Position numbers and translations under genes: made by a program. From positions 1 to 34,683 of the forward strand of contig NZ_JAVDDS010000041.1 in assembly GCF_030848475.1 (NCBI RefSeq): a DNA stretch of 34,683 bases. The letters run 5' to 3'. This stretch comes from Herbivorax alkaliphila. Its GTDB lineage: Bacteria > Bacillota > Clostridia > Acetivibrionales > Acetivibrionaceae. Below the pieces are notes generated by a model that was not told the origin of the DNA, ran no database searches, and saw nothing but the letters and a program-made list of their open reading frames with translations. Each line of letters starts with the position of its first letter. The stretch's first letter is position 1. Below are positions 22,912 to 31,852 of this stretch, one piece after another.

Positions 22912-24090
22912 ATGGGAAGAATAATTGTTTTTACAGGTAAAGGAGGAGTTGGAAAGACAAGCGCGGCAGCAGCACATGCACTTAAATCTTCAAAAGAGGG
23001 TATGAATACGCTTATAGTTTCAACAGATATGGCTCATAACTTAAGTGATATTTTTGTAAAAGATATTCACAAAGAACCTACAGAAATAAGTCCTAAGCTC
23101 TGGGCATTAGAAATTGACGCTAATTATGAAATGGAAAACAGTTATGGAACTATACAAAAGTCAATTTCTAATATGATTAAATTTGATAACGAAAAAGATG
23201 CTGAAACTTTTGAAGACATAGTAGTATTTCCTGGCATGGAAGAACTTTTTAGTTTGCTAAAAATAAAAGAACTCTACGATAAAAATATCTATGACATTAT
23301 AATTGTTGACTGTGCGCCTACAGGTGAAACCCTTTCATTACTCAAATTTCCGGAACTTTTGTCTTGGTATATGGAAAACTTTTTTCCAGTTGGAAGAATA
23401 GCCATGAAGGTTTTTAGACCTGTGGGAAAGGCATTTTTTAAGATTGAACTTCCAGATAAGGATACACTCAATGATATTGAAAAACTGTATTTGAAGCTTT
23501 TACAGCTTCAACAACTATTTAAAGACAATGAAATATGCAGCATACGACTTGTAACCATACCTGAAAAAATGATAGTGGAAGAGACAAAGAGAAACTATAT
23601 GTATCTTAATTTATATGGTTTTAACGTTGATGGAGTTTATATAAATAGAGTTATACCTGAAAGTGTTGACAATCATTTTTTCAAAGAGTGGAAGGCAATA
23701 CAAAAGAAATATATGAAAGAGATTCAAGCTATTTTTGGGAATATGCCAATTTACAACATCAAATGGTATGAGGTTGATGTTGTGGGGTTAGATGGACTTG
23801 AGAGAATTATAAATGACTCTTTACAGGATAAAAACATTTTTAAAGTTCTTAAACAAAAATCTGACGAAAGATTTGAAAAGGAAGGTAAGGGCTATAAACT
23901 TGAGGTATACATACCTTTTACTGATAAGTCTAAACTAGATATGTACCAGTCGGACACGGATATAATAATAAGGCTTGGAAACTTTAAAAGAAGCATACCA
24001 GTGCCTGATGTAATGAAAAAGTATTTTATAAGCAAGGCAAAGTTTGTTGATGATCATTTATGTATTTATTTTGAAGAGAAGGTGAGTTAA
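22912..24090 (+). CDS. ArsA/Get3-family ATPase 1
   Basis: A 392-residue soluble ATPase. The start at 22912 is preferred (SD GGAAGGAAGG, 5-6 nt upstream; P-loop then at 9-16, normal for the family); an ATG at 22891 would place the SD inside the gene. Motifs: deviant Walker A GKGGVGKT, switch I STDMAHNLSD, switch II VDCAPTGETLSLLKFPE. The C-terminal 70 residues (YKLEVYIPFTDKSKL) match the small HSP20-like domain found on many bacterial ArsA proteins. The cysteines that bind arsenite in plasmid ArsA are not evident and there is no arsB or arsR nearby, so arsenic export is doubtful. It forms an operon with a small protein and a second ArsA-like gene. Confidence 0.88.
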   Translation: MGRIIVFTGKGGVGKTSAAAAHALKSSKEGMNTLIVSTDMAHNLSDIFVKDIHKEPTEISPKLWALEIDANYEMENSYGTIQKSISNMIKFDNEKDAETFEDIVVFPGMEELFSLLKIKELYDKNIYDIIIVDCAPTGETLSLLKFPELLSWYMENFFPVGRIAMKVFRPVGKAFFKIELPDKDTLNDIEKLYLKLLQLQQLFKDNEICSIRLVTIPEKMIVEETKRNYMYLNLYGFNVDGVYINRVIPESVDNHFFKEWKAIQKKYMKEIQAIFGNMPIYNIKWYEVDVVGLDGLERIINDSLQDKNIFKVLKQKSDERFEKEGKGYKLEVYIPFTDKSKLDMYQSDTDIIIRLGNFKRSIPVPDVMKKYFISKAKFVDDHLCIYFEEKVS

Positions 24091-24315
24091 ATGAATAAAG
24101 AATTTATGAAAAAAATGATTAAGGCAGAACTTTTAAAATACCAGGCAATAAAAGAAATACTACCAGATTCTATGAAAAGCAAAGTGGAAAACCTAGAAAA
24201 AGAAGCTTTGTGTTTCATGAAAGATTTTGCTTTAGAAATGATTTCAGAGTATTCTGTAAAAGAAGAACAATCAGAGAAAAAGCAAACAAAAAAAGTAGAT
24301 GTAGATTTTAAATAG
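24091..24315 (+). CDS. Small helical protein between the two ArsA-like ATPases
   Basis: A 74-residue protein starting directly after the stop codon of ATPase 1 (TAAATG, no gap). It has amphipathic helices (MKKMIKAELLKYQAIKEI and KVENLEKEALCFMKDFALEM) and a charged, Lys/Glu-rich tail, with no signal peptide. No family is recognised. Its fixed place between two ArsA-like genes suggests a partner or adaptor of the ATPase pair. The immediately adjacent start points to translational coupling. Confidence 0.7.
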   Translation: MNKEFMKKMIKAELLKYQAIKEILPDSMKSKVENLEKEALCFMKDFALEMISEYSVKEEQSEKKQTKKVDVDFK

Positions 24316-24330
24316 CAAGGAGGGTTATTG

Positions 24331-25497
24331 ATGAGGATTATATTATATACTGGAAAAGGTGGAGTTGGCAAAACAAGTATTGCAGCGGCAACGGCTTGTA
24401 AAATAGCCAGCGAAGGAAAAAAAGTTTTGATAATGAGTACGGATCATGCCCACAGTTTAAGCGATTCTTTTGGTACAAAGCTTGGCAATAGTTCCACTTT
24501 TGTAAAGGAAAATTTATATGCACTAGAGATTGATGCTGTATCAGAAAATGAAATGATATGGGGGAATCTAAAGGCTTATATTGAAAAAATATTTTTATTA
24601 AAAACTGAGAAATCTATTGAAAGTGAAGAACTTTTAGTTTTTCCGGGATTTGAAGATTTACTTTGCCTTTTAAAGATAAAGGATATCTATGAAAATGGTG
24701 AATACGATGTGCTTATTGTGGATTGTGCACCAACAGGAGAAACTATGTCTCTTCTAAAGTTTCCTGAAATGTTTAAGTACTGGATGGAAAAGTTCTTTCC
24801 AATGAAGAAAAAGGCGGCAAAATTTTTTGGACCAGTAATTCAAACAACCATGAAGATACCAATGCCGGATAAAAGCACTTTTGATGAGATAGAGATGTTA
24901 TATGAAAAGCTTGGTCAGCTTCATAATCTACTTATGGAAAAAGATAAAGTCAGCATTAGAATAGTAACTACACCAGAAAAAATTGTTGTGAAAGAAGCAA
25001 AGAGGAGTTTTTCCTATTTACATCTTTTTGATTTTAATGTGGATGCAGTAATTATAAATAGAGTTTTTTCACAGGAAGGAGCAAAAGGTTATTTTGAAAA
25101 GTGGCTTGAACTTCAAAGAGAGAGTATTGAAGATATAAAAAATAGCTTTAATCCTGTACCTGTATTTGAAGCTGGTCTTATGCAAAGTGAAATAAAAGAA
25201 TATAAAATGCTTCTTAAATTTGGAGAAGGAATATTTAAAGATATTTTACCACAGGATATATTGTTTGAGGATAAGATTTTTAAAGTTGAGAAATGTAAAG
25301 AGGATGAAGGTTATAACTTAGTAATTAAAATGCCTTTTGTAGACAAAAAACATTTAAGTTTATTTCAAAAGGGCGATGAATTGAGCATTGCTATAAAAAA
25401 TGAGAAAAGAAGTTTTATCCTTCCTAAAAAGCTTTATTCAAAAGAAGTAGTAAAAGCAAACTATGAAGATAATCGCTTGGTTATTAAATTTGTTTAA
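24331..25497 (+). CDS. ArsA/Get3-family ATPase 2
   Basis: A 388-residue paralogue of the ATPase two genes upstream. The ATG at 24331 has AGGAGGG 6 nt upstream; a TTG three bases earlier is not needed. Motifs: Walker A GKGGVGKT, STDHAHSLSD, VDCAPTGETMSLLKFPE and an HSP20-like C-terminus (YNLVIKMPFVDKKHL). Plasmid ArsA has two fused ATPase halves; here two separate full-size paralogues could form a heterodimer. A fragment of this gene (24656-24743) reappears as a relic at 26851-26938. A strong hairpin follows the stop. Confidence 0.88.
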   Translation: MRIILYTGKGGVGKTSIAAATACKIASEGKKVLIMSTDHAHSLSDSFGTKLGNSSTFVKENLYALEIDAVSENEMIWGNLKAYIEKIFLLKTEKSIESEELLVFPGFEDLLCLLKIKDIYENGEYDVLIVDCAPTGETMSLLKFPEMFKYWMEKFFPMKKKAAKFFGPVIQTTMKIPMPDKSTFDEIEMLYEKLGQLHNLLMEKDKVSIRIVTTPEKIVVKEAKRSFSYLHLFDFNVDAVIINRVFSQEGAKGYFEKWLELQRESIEDIKNSFNPVPVFEAGLMQSEIKEYKMLLKFGEGIFKDILPQDILFEDKIFKVEKCKEDEGYNLVIKMPFVDKKHLSLFQKGDELSIAIKNEKRSFILPKKLYSKEVVKANYEDNRLVIKFV

Positions 25498-25502
25498 AAT
25501 CA

Positions 25503-25541
25503 GGGTCAGACTTGAGTAAGTAAATTATTCAAGCCTGACCC
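25503..25541. terminator. Bidirectional terminator / REP-like palindrome
   Basis: A 17-pair stem (25503-25519 with 25525-25541, one mismatch, one G-T) around a GTAAA loop, between convergent genes. A T-rich stretch follows on the plus strand and TGATTTT on the minus strand. Its right half and loop recur at 26947-26975, so it is also a repeat. The motif TCAAGCCTGACCC recalls REP palindromes spread by IS200-like transposases. Confidence 0.75.
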
Positions 25542-25550
25542 CATTTGCTT

Positions 25551-26474
25551 TTATCTATCTAGTCCTTCGCCATTTTCCAGTTTATTAAATTCAGGAACAG
25601 AGTTAAGCATTGAAACCATTTTCCCATCTTCTGTATTTTTGGCATTTTCAAGATTGTCTAGGTATGCTTTTAAAACGGAAATTGTGACTATTGGATCTAA
25701 AAACAAACTAGAAATTGCACCTGTAAGTATTAAGCCCAACATTACTGCTGGAATTACAGAGAGATTACCTAGCCCACCAAATACTAAGGCAAATAAGAAA
25801 TAAAAAACTATAAATGAAACAAATCTTATTGTTACTATACCTAAGGCCATAAGTGAAGCGTTTTTCAGTATAGACTTCCATGATTTAACATATAAAACTA
25901 AGCCATCTTTAGCTTTAATCCATGGTTTTTCATCATCTTTTCTCAAAAATATGTAACCTAGAATAGCTTCATCTATGTATCCAATAACTACAGTCAGCAT
26001 AGTAGTAATAATTTGCAATATAATTTTACCACCAGGAAGCATAGAAAATATACCACCTAATTTTAAAATTAAACCATTAATTTTTTTTAATATTTTTTCA
26101 ACAAGCAAGTCTATACCAGCAGCTATAGAGGTAGTGCCAAAATGCTTTGTTACAGTATTTTTAGCATGCTGAAAGGAACCTTTTTCAGGTAAAGAGCCAG
26201 TGGTTAAATAAGTTGCTACAACCGAAACAAAACCTGCTTTAACAATATATAAAAAATATCTTTTTGCAAAACGCCATACATTTACAAGGACAAATATCAT
26301 AATAAGAAAGCCAATTATAATCGCAAGTCCCCCCATAACGTTTCGTAAAAGGAAAAAAATACCTATTAATACTCCTAGCGTGACTGCCATCAGGGCGTAG
26401 GCACCAACGTATACTCCAGCTTTTAATAAAACGAAAGAAAAAGTTTTTTTATAAATTTCAATAGCAGTTTTCAT
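25551..26474 (-). CDS. Multi-pass membrane protein of unknown function
   Basis: A 307-residue protein with about six hydrophobic helices, including a pair near 20-70 (VYVGAYALMAVTLGVLIGIF and LAIIIGFLIMIFVLVNVW) and a group near 215-280. The loop with AKNTVTKHFGTTSIAAGIDL and the charged C-terminus (KLENGEGLDR) are probably cytoplasmic. No family is recognised. The ATG has AGGAGG about 6 nt upstream. It stands alone, convergent with the arsA-like operon and sharing its terminator. Confidence 0.75.
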   Translation of the reverse strand: MKTAIEIYKKTFSFVLLKAGVYVGAYALMAVTLGVLIGIFFLLRNVMGGLAIIIGFLIMIFVLVNVWRFAKRYFLYIVKAGFVSVVATYLTTGSLPEKGSFQHAKNTVTKHFGTTSIAAGIDLLVEKILKKINGLILKLGGIFSMLPGGKIILQIITTMLTVVIGYIDEAILGYIFLRKDDEKPWIKAKDGLVLYVKSWKSILKNASLMALGIVTIRFVSFIVFYFLFALVFGGLGNLSVIPAVMLGLILTGAISSLFLDPIVTISVLKAYLDNLENAKNTEDGKMVSMLNSVPEFNKLENGEGLDR

Positions 26475-26850
26475 AAAATTCCTCCTCTAATCATAGTAGA
26501 TTATAATTTTAAAGATGAACAATAAAGTATTACAAAGAAATTTCAACAGTTTGAAAAACATGTAACTAGAGTTAAGCTTGAATTGGATTTTGTATTATAC
26601 TTAAATTTATGAATGGTACAGATAAAAAGTAGCATGTGTTGAAATGAAGACAAGGTTTAAGTAATAATAAATAGACACAACACGTTACTAGGTCGCCTTT
26701 AGAATTACTTACAAAGATTTACCTCCTTTAGTATTATTGAAAATTAAATATGATTTAAAAGTGTTAAGAAATTTTAAACACGTAAGACTAAAAATATCAC
26801 CATCTTCATTTTATCAAATTTTTAGTTGTTTTGCAATAAATTTTTTTCTG
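26475..26850. other. Intergenic region, no gene seen
   Basis: AT-rich, with stops in all frames. It should hold the promoter of the membrane protein (minus strand). An AAAGGAGG on the minus strand near 26730 is followed by no usable frame. Confidence 0.35.
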
Positions 26851-26975
26851 ATTTACTTTGCCTTTTAAAGATAAAGGATATCTATGAAAATGGTGAATAT
26901 GATGTGATTGTTGTGAATTGTGCAGTAAGAGGAGAAACGGGATAATTTGAGTAAGTAAATATTCAAGCCTGACCC
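26851..26975 (+). pseudogene. Relic: internal arsA fragment fused to the terminator repeat
   Basis: Bases 26851-26938 are a close copy of 24656-24743 inside ArsA-like ATPase 2, with about eight changes. Directly after it come TTGAGTAAGTAAAT and TCAAGCCTGACCC, the loop and right arm of the hairpin that follows that gene. A copy of the arsA 3' region therefore existed here and lost most of its body. The relic also supplies the last codons and stop of the gene on the other strand (ends K-G-Q-A). Confidence 0.8.
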
Positions 26976-29900
26976 TTTAAAAGGTAAGCTGGGTCGAAAA
27001 CTGAGTCTATTTTTGTAGCGTATGAAGTTTTATCTTTGATATCCTGATCAGTTACATAGTGTATATCTAAAAGTCCTTCTGACTTGTAACCGGTTTTTAA
27101 ATAATTGATTTCTGATAAAGCCATACTCCAACCGTTTAGCCAATTGTCAAGGGCTTCTTTTTGTTTGTAGGTGCCATTAAAATGTATTAAAAGGTCTATA
27201 TCGCTGTTTAATCTTGCAGTACAGTTATTTGTACTTCCAAATAGATAAATTCCTTTAACCCCATAAGCGTTAATATCCAGTTTTTCGGCAATTTGCTCTG
27301 CCATGAAATGTCTCCACTTCCATCCTTGTTCATCAACTTCATATGATTCATTTTTTATTGAATCAATACTAGTTTTTTGATTTGCTTTAGAGTTTGATGG
27401 ATTTTCAAGATATGCAACAGCTTTTTCCTGATCAGCATTCATCAAAATATTTAGTTCTTTGTCAAATTGAATGTCTGCAATGTTAATTACTTTTATGACA
27501 TCACTTAAATAAGAATATTGTGGCAATATATCATTGAGTGAGTTTTTAGAGCTACGGAAAAAAGCGTTGTTGAATATTACATCAGTATCTTCAGGATACA
27601 GGGGTAAATATTTTATATTTTCCTCTACAAGATCTTGAAAAAAGTGCGTGCCAAAGGAAAGTTCAGGTTGATATTTTGATTTTTTTACTGCTATTTCTAT
27701 AAGCATAGAAGTATTATTGATATCTGAGTATGCTACAGGCACTCCAAGTTTAATATCTCCGCGGCTTCCCCAGCGTCCAGGCCCCATAAGTATAAAACTT
27801 CGACGAGGCAGTATACTGTTTAATTCGCTTACTGCTCTGCCGACAGACACAAGGTCTTCATGTTTTTCAAGCTTTGAGTATTCTATTGGATTAACATATA
27901 CTACAGTATTTATACCTGTTACCATGCCGTTTGATATGTATTTGTTGGCTGTAAACAGAGTGTCCTGTGTTGGAATGTCAGGGGAGATGGCAGCAGGTGA
28001 ACTGTCTTGACTTTTGCTTTGTGGACGACATTGAAGAAGATAAAAGTTTTCTCCGTCGCTTGCAAATTCAATATCAACAGGATATCCCAGTTTATCTTTA
28101 AGTAATGACAGCATGGAATTTATAAGTTTTACAAAGGGAGACTTATTTATTATGTTATCAAATGTAATTACAATATTTTCTGACTTAAAATCAGTTGTAA
28201 ATTTATTTGCTTCAGTTATAAAGTCATTTTTCATTACAGAAGCTATGCTATCAATAAAGGGAAGCTTATCACCATACTGTTTAATAATTTCAGAAATAGA
28301 CATGGTGAGAAATCTGTTGTTTTTTATGTCAATTACGTCCATATATTGAGGTGAATATTTTTGCAATTCAATAGGGGACTGATTTACTCTTAAGTTTGGC
28401 TGCCCAGGCGAAATAATTACCGGGAAATCTTCACCAACACGGTCAACTGCACGTGTACCAAGTCCCATTACAATTCGTAAAAGACCATCAGACCGCTTTA
28501 GTCTTGGAGACCAGCGCAGTTCATTATTACTAAAGGCAACACCTGCATAGAGTGGGAAAAAATATGGACCTACCTGACGTCCAACTACTTCCTGAATCAT
28601 TATGCCCATTTGTTCACTACAGTCAATAAGGTTGCGTTTTCTTCTGTATAGAATAGAATCAGGGTTAAAGATGGAAGCATAAACTTCAAGAATCCCTTCA
28701 GTAAGCTGTTTTAATCTTTCCTGCCTAGTACCGGTATTGGTTATAAAAAGGCTTTTATATTTACCTGAAAATGCTGTATCTATCTGATCTTCAAGCAGGC
28801 TAGATGATCTAATAATAAGTGGTTTGCCTTCACAAGTATCAAGAATCTGATTTAATTCATTAAAAACATATGGTGAAAGCTTTAGATTTTTAAGAGTTTG
28901 AATAATTCGTGGATAACTTGTTCGTATGTCAACAATATCACGGTATTTATGTTCATTTAATTCATCTAGGCCATTGTTCTCTATAAGATAACCTAATTCA
29001 TCAGAAGATATATACCAAGTTTTTGGAATCTTAATATTTTCAAATTCAGGGATGTCATTTTTAAACGTTTCAATAATCTGATTAGCTAGAAAAAAACCAG
29101 TAGCCTTACCACCGATTTTTCCAATGCTTTTTGGAGAACATATAAAGGCGTCAAGGAGTTTTTGAAAAGCTCCTATACTTATATATTTATGCATTAATGT
29201 AATTTGTTTAGCGTTGTCTGTTAAAAAGCGACGTGACAATTCAGCGGTTAGCCATTTTTTAGTAGCTTTACTTGACATTTCAGTGTCTTTAACAGCTTTT
29301 AGATATCTTGAAAGCGCTTTTGATATTTCCTTAACATCAGAATCTTTTTTGTCAACAACTTTAATAAACTCATAAGTCTTACCTTGAAAAACCCAGAGAC
29401 TAATATTTTTATAAATCTGAGAATCGTCAAAGCTTTTTAGGGCAGCTGAAAAAAGAGTTTGACTCAGTTTAATAATGTCTATAGCAGGAAGCGTTTCTAA
29501 AGGAAAATTAATTTCATTTTTATTCTCATATTTTGCCCATCCCATTTCTTCAAATATATTATGAACCAGCTTAGGATTAGAGTTTTTAAGAAGAGCAAGC
29601 ATTTTTTCGCATACATATAAAAGTATTTCGTGATCGGTTTTTTGTAGTAAATCCAATATCGCCTTCCAGCTGTTGCGATATAAATTCATGTTTTGTGAGT
29701 GTATCTTATCTATTGTTTCAGATATTCTTTTAGAGATGGTATTGATTAGTCGTACTTCCTGATCTAAAAATACAATCTCACCATCTGAAAATGTATTTTT
29801 AGGGTATCGAACCTTTATAAAACCACGTGTTTTGTCATTAATAATGATTGGTTTACTGAGTTCATCTGCATTTTCAATTATTGGATCTTTGTGATAAACA

Positions 29901-30091
29901 TTGCCGTCAAATTCAATAATAGCACTACAGGCTTTAGTATTTCTAAATCCAGATGGTATTATAGAAGTTATTTTTTCTAAACTTTCGGGATATGGAGTAT
30001 CTGACAGTGCTTCATCAATAAGGTATAGACATTCTAATTCTTTAGCACGTTCAACTAGAATATCATTACCTATATTATTATATGAGTTCAA
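26963..30091 (-). CDS. PEP-synthase-like ATP-binding protein fused to a nucleotidyltransferase
   Basis: A 1042-residue cytoplasmic protein. An N-terminal ~130 residues may be GAF-like. Residues ~325-690 form the PPDK_N ATP-grasp domain (GGKATGFFLAN, IIRSSSLLED, VDIEFASDGENFYLLQCRP). A conserved segment follows (LMGPGRWGSRGD, FGTHFFQDLVE at 769-821). The phospho-His swivel (TSH) and the PEP/pyruvate barrel of true PEP synthase are absent. The C-terminus (~925-1015) is a Pol-beta-type nucleotidyltransferase: G952-S953-x10-D964-x-D966 and D1009. It is therefore not a PEP synthase and may modify a target with nucleotide or phosphate. The start is TTG, with GGGAGG 7-8 nt upstream. The last residues come from a duplicated repeat. 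Confidence 0.85.
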   Translation of the reverse strand: MNSYNNIGNDILVERAKELECLYLIDEALSDTPYPESLEKITSIIPSGFRNTKACSAIIEFDGNVYHKDPIIENADELSKPIIINDKTRGFIKVRYPKNTFSDGEIVFLDQEVRLINTISKRISETIDKIHSQNMNLYRNSWKAILDLLQKTDHEILLYVCEKMLALLKNSNPKLVHNIFEEMGWAKYENKNEINFPLETLPAIDIIKLSQTLFSAALKSFDDSQIYKNISLWVFQGKTYEFIKVVDKKDSDVKEISKALSRYLKAVKDTEMSSKATKKWLTAELSRRFLTDNAKQITLMHKYISIGAFQKLLDAFICSPKSIGKIGGKATGFFLANQIIETFKNDIPEFENIKIPKTWYISSDELGYLIENNGLDELNEHKYRDIVDIRTSYPRIIQTLKNLKLSPYVFNELNQILDTCEGKPLIIRSSSLLEDQIDTAFSGKYKSLFITNTGTRQERLKQLTEGILEVYASIFNPDSILYRRKRNLIDCSEQMGIMIQEVVGRQVGPYFFPLYAGVAFSNNELRWSPRLKRSDGLLRIVMGLGTRAVDRVGEDFPVIISPGQPNLRVNQSPIELQKYSPQYMDVIDIKNNRFLTMSISEIIKQYGDKLPFIDSIASVMKNDFITEANKFTTDFKSENIVITFDNIINKSPFVKLINSMLSLLKDKLGYPVDIEFASDGENFYLLQCRPQSKSQDSSPAAISPDIPTQDTLFTANKYISNGMVTGINTVVYVNPIEYSKLEKHEDLVSVGRAVSELNSILPRRSFILMGPGRWGSRGDIKLGVPVAYSDINNTSMLIEIAVKKSKYQPELSFGTHFFQDLVEENIKYLPLYPEDTDVIFNNAFFRSSKNSLNDILPQYSYLSDVIKVINIADIQFDKELNILMNADQEKAVAYLENPSNSKANQKTSIDSIKNESYEVDEQGWKWRHFMAEQIAEKLDINAYGVKGIYLFGSTNNCTARLNSDIDLLIHFNGTYKQKEALDNWLNGWSMALSEINYLKTGYKSEGLLDIHYVTDQDIKDKTSYATKIDSVFDPAYLLKGQA

Positions 30092-30181
30092 ATAATATTC
30101 CTCCCAACAAAAATGTTTTGAAAAATTTTATATTACCTAATAAAACATTTATTGATACGTATTTTTAAAATAAAAGACTGT

Positions 30182-30229
30182 TACAAAATGAGTATATTGT
30201 AAGACTTAGAGTTTGTAATATACTCATTT
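30182..30229 (-). terminator. Terminator of glutamate dehydrogenase gene
   Basis: On the minus strand, a 13-pair perfect stem (30217-30229 with 30186-30198) with an 18-nt loop is followed by TTTT. It lies about 40 bases after the gdhA stop. A partial extra copy of the arm occurs at 30241-30252. Confidence 0.7.
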
Positions 30230-30266
30230 CATACATATACACTCATTTTGTACTTGCAGTTTTAAA

Positions 30267-31553
30267 TTATATCCATCCACGAAGTTTTACAGCTTCAGCA
30301 ACGCGGTTAATAGCAATTACATATGCTGCATCACGCATATATAAGCTTTTTTCCTGTGAAAGTTTATGTACTGCGTGGAAAGCGGATGTCATCTTTTGAT
30401 CAAGTTTTTCTAAAACTTCTTCTTTTGGCCAGAAATAATTCATATTACACTGTACCTGTTCAAAATAACTACATGTAACACCACCAGCATTACATAAAAA
30501 GTCAGGAACAAGATAAATATTTTTCTCTTTAATTAATGCATCGGCATCAGGTGTAGTAGGACCATTAGCACCTTCACAGATAATTTTTACCTGATCACTA
30601 ATTTTAGCAACTGTTTCTGGTATTATCTGATTTTCCAGTGCACATGGAATCAAAACATCAACATCTTGAGATATCCATTCTCCACCGTCTAAAACTTCGC
30701 ATCCCAATTCCTTTGCTTTTTCTTTATCGATAGTACCAAAAGAGTCTTTAATCTGTGCCATTTTTTCAATATCCATTCCATCAAGCTTTTGAAAGGTATA
30801 AGCTTTTTTGTCTGTGTTGTCCCATGATGATATTGCAACAACTTTTCCTCCCATGCTAGAATATAAGCGTGCAGCATATTCAGCAACATTACCAAAACCT
30901 TGGATGCTGGCACTGGTTTTTGATATATCAATATTAAGAGCTTTTAATGCTTCTCTTAATGTAAAGATCGCTCCATAACCTGTTGCTTCTGTACGTCCTA
31001 ATGAACCTCCCATTCCTACGGGTTTTCCGGTAATTGTTCCTGGAAAATGTTCTCCTTTTAACGCCTCATACTCATCCATCATCCAGAGCATGTGCTGACC
31101 GTTAGTCATAACATCAGGAGCAGGTACATCTTCATTTGGACCAAAGTTTTTAGCAAGCTGTCTTACATAGCCGCGGCAAAGTCTTTCCTGTTCATTTTTA
31201 GATAAGTTATGAGGGTCACAAATGACACCACCTTTTCCTCCACCAAGTGGTATATCAACAACAGCACACTTCCAAGTCATCCATAACGATAATGCACGAA
31301 CTGTATCAATTGTTTCTTGAGGATGGAAACGTATTCCTCCCTTTGCAGGTCCTTTTGCATCATTATGTTGTACTCTGTAGCCGTTAAATACTTTACATGA
31401 ACCGTCATCCATTTTTATAGGAATTGTAAAATGAAACTCTCTGCTTGGTTGACGTAATAATTCACGGGTAGGTTGATCAAGTCCAATCAAATCTGCCACA
31501 TTATCAAACTGTGTTTGTGCATTTACATATGGATTATATGATCCTTCTCCCAT
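30267..31553 (-). CDS. gdhA: Glutamate dehydrogenase (Glu/Leu/Phe/Val dehydrogenase family)
   Basis: A 428-residue enzyme when started at the ATG of MGEGSYNPYV, which has GAGGGG 7 nt upstream. A longer frame from 31592 adds 13 residues without an SD. Family motifs are complete: GPAKGGIRF (substrate Lys71), WKCAVVDIPLGGGKGGV (Lys95, catalytic Lys107), PAPDVMTNGQHMLWMMDEY (Asp147), Rossmann GFGNVAEYAA (219-228) and CEGANGPTTPDAD. It interconverts glutamate and 2-oxoglutarate plus ammonia in central nitrogen metabolism. The length and GYRVQHNDAKGPAKGG pattern fit the ~420-residue hexameric group used in catabolism by clostridia. It has its own promoter and terminator. Confidence 0.93.
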   Translation of the reverse strand: MGEGSYNPYVNAQTQFDNVADLIGLDQPTRELLRQPSREFHFTIPIKMDDGSCKVFNGYRVQHNDAKGPAKGGIRFHPQETIDTVRALSLWMTWKCAVVDIPLGGGKGGVICDPHNLSKNEQERLCRGYVRQLAKNFGPNEDVPAPDVMTNGQHMLWMMDEYEALKGEHFPGTITGKPVGMGGSLGRTEATGYGAIFTLREALKALNIDISKTSASIQGFGNVAEYAARLYSSMGGKVVAISSWDNTDKKAYTFQKLDGMDIEKMAQIKDSFGTIDKEKAKELGCEVLDGGEWISQDVDVLIPCALENQIIPETVAKISDQVKIICEGANGPTTPDADALIKEKNIYLVPDFLCNAGGVTCSYFEQVQCNMNYFWPKEEVLEKLDQKMTSAFHAVHKLSQEKSLYMRDAAYVIAINRVAEAVKLRGWI

Positions 31554-31624
31554 TTTTATCCCCTCGCTTTTATTTAAATTTTGCTTTTTCATTAATTGTC
31601 AAATTAATAAAAAAGCATATTTTA

Positions 31625-31652
31625 ATTATACTTTTTTCAAATGTATTGTCAA
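31625..31652 (-). promoter_or_regulatory. Promoter of gdhA
   Basis: Minus-strand TTGACA (31652-31647), a 16-nt spacer and TATAAT (31630-31625): a full consensus promoter with a slightly short spacer. The leader to the gdhA start would be about 65 nt. Confidence 0.8.
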
Positions 31653-31852
31653 TGTTTGCGAGGGAAATATTATATATACATCTGTATTTGCAATGAACTA
31701 ATTAGTTTTGTATAATTAGTTGGTAAGTATCTTAAGTTTTAAATGTTATTTTGATTGAAGTTATTAGGTGGGGTTATTGTAAGATAGAATATATTGAGAG
31801 TGTGAAGGGTATGGAATGATTGTATGTTATTTCCATAAAGGGGATTGGATTG

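Noticed and set aside
31554-31592. Longer N-terminus of glutamate dehydrogenase
   Set aside because: No SD before the ATG at 31592, whereas GAGGGG precedes the ATG at 31553.
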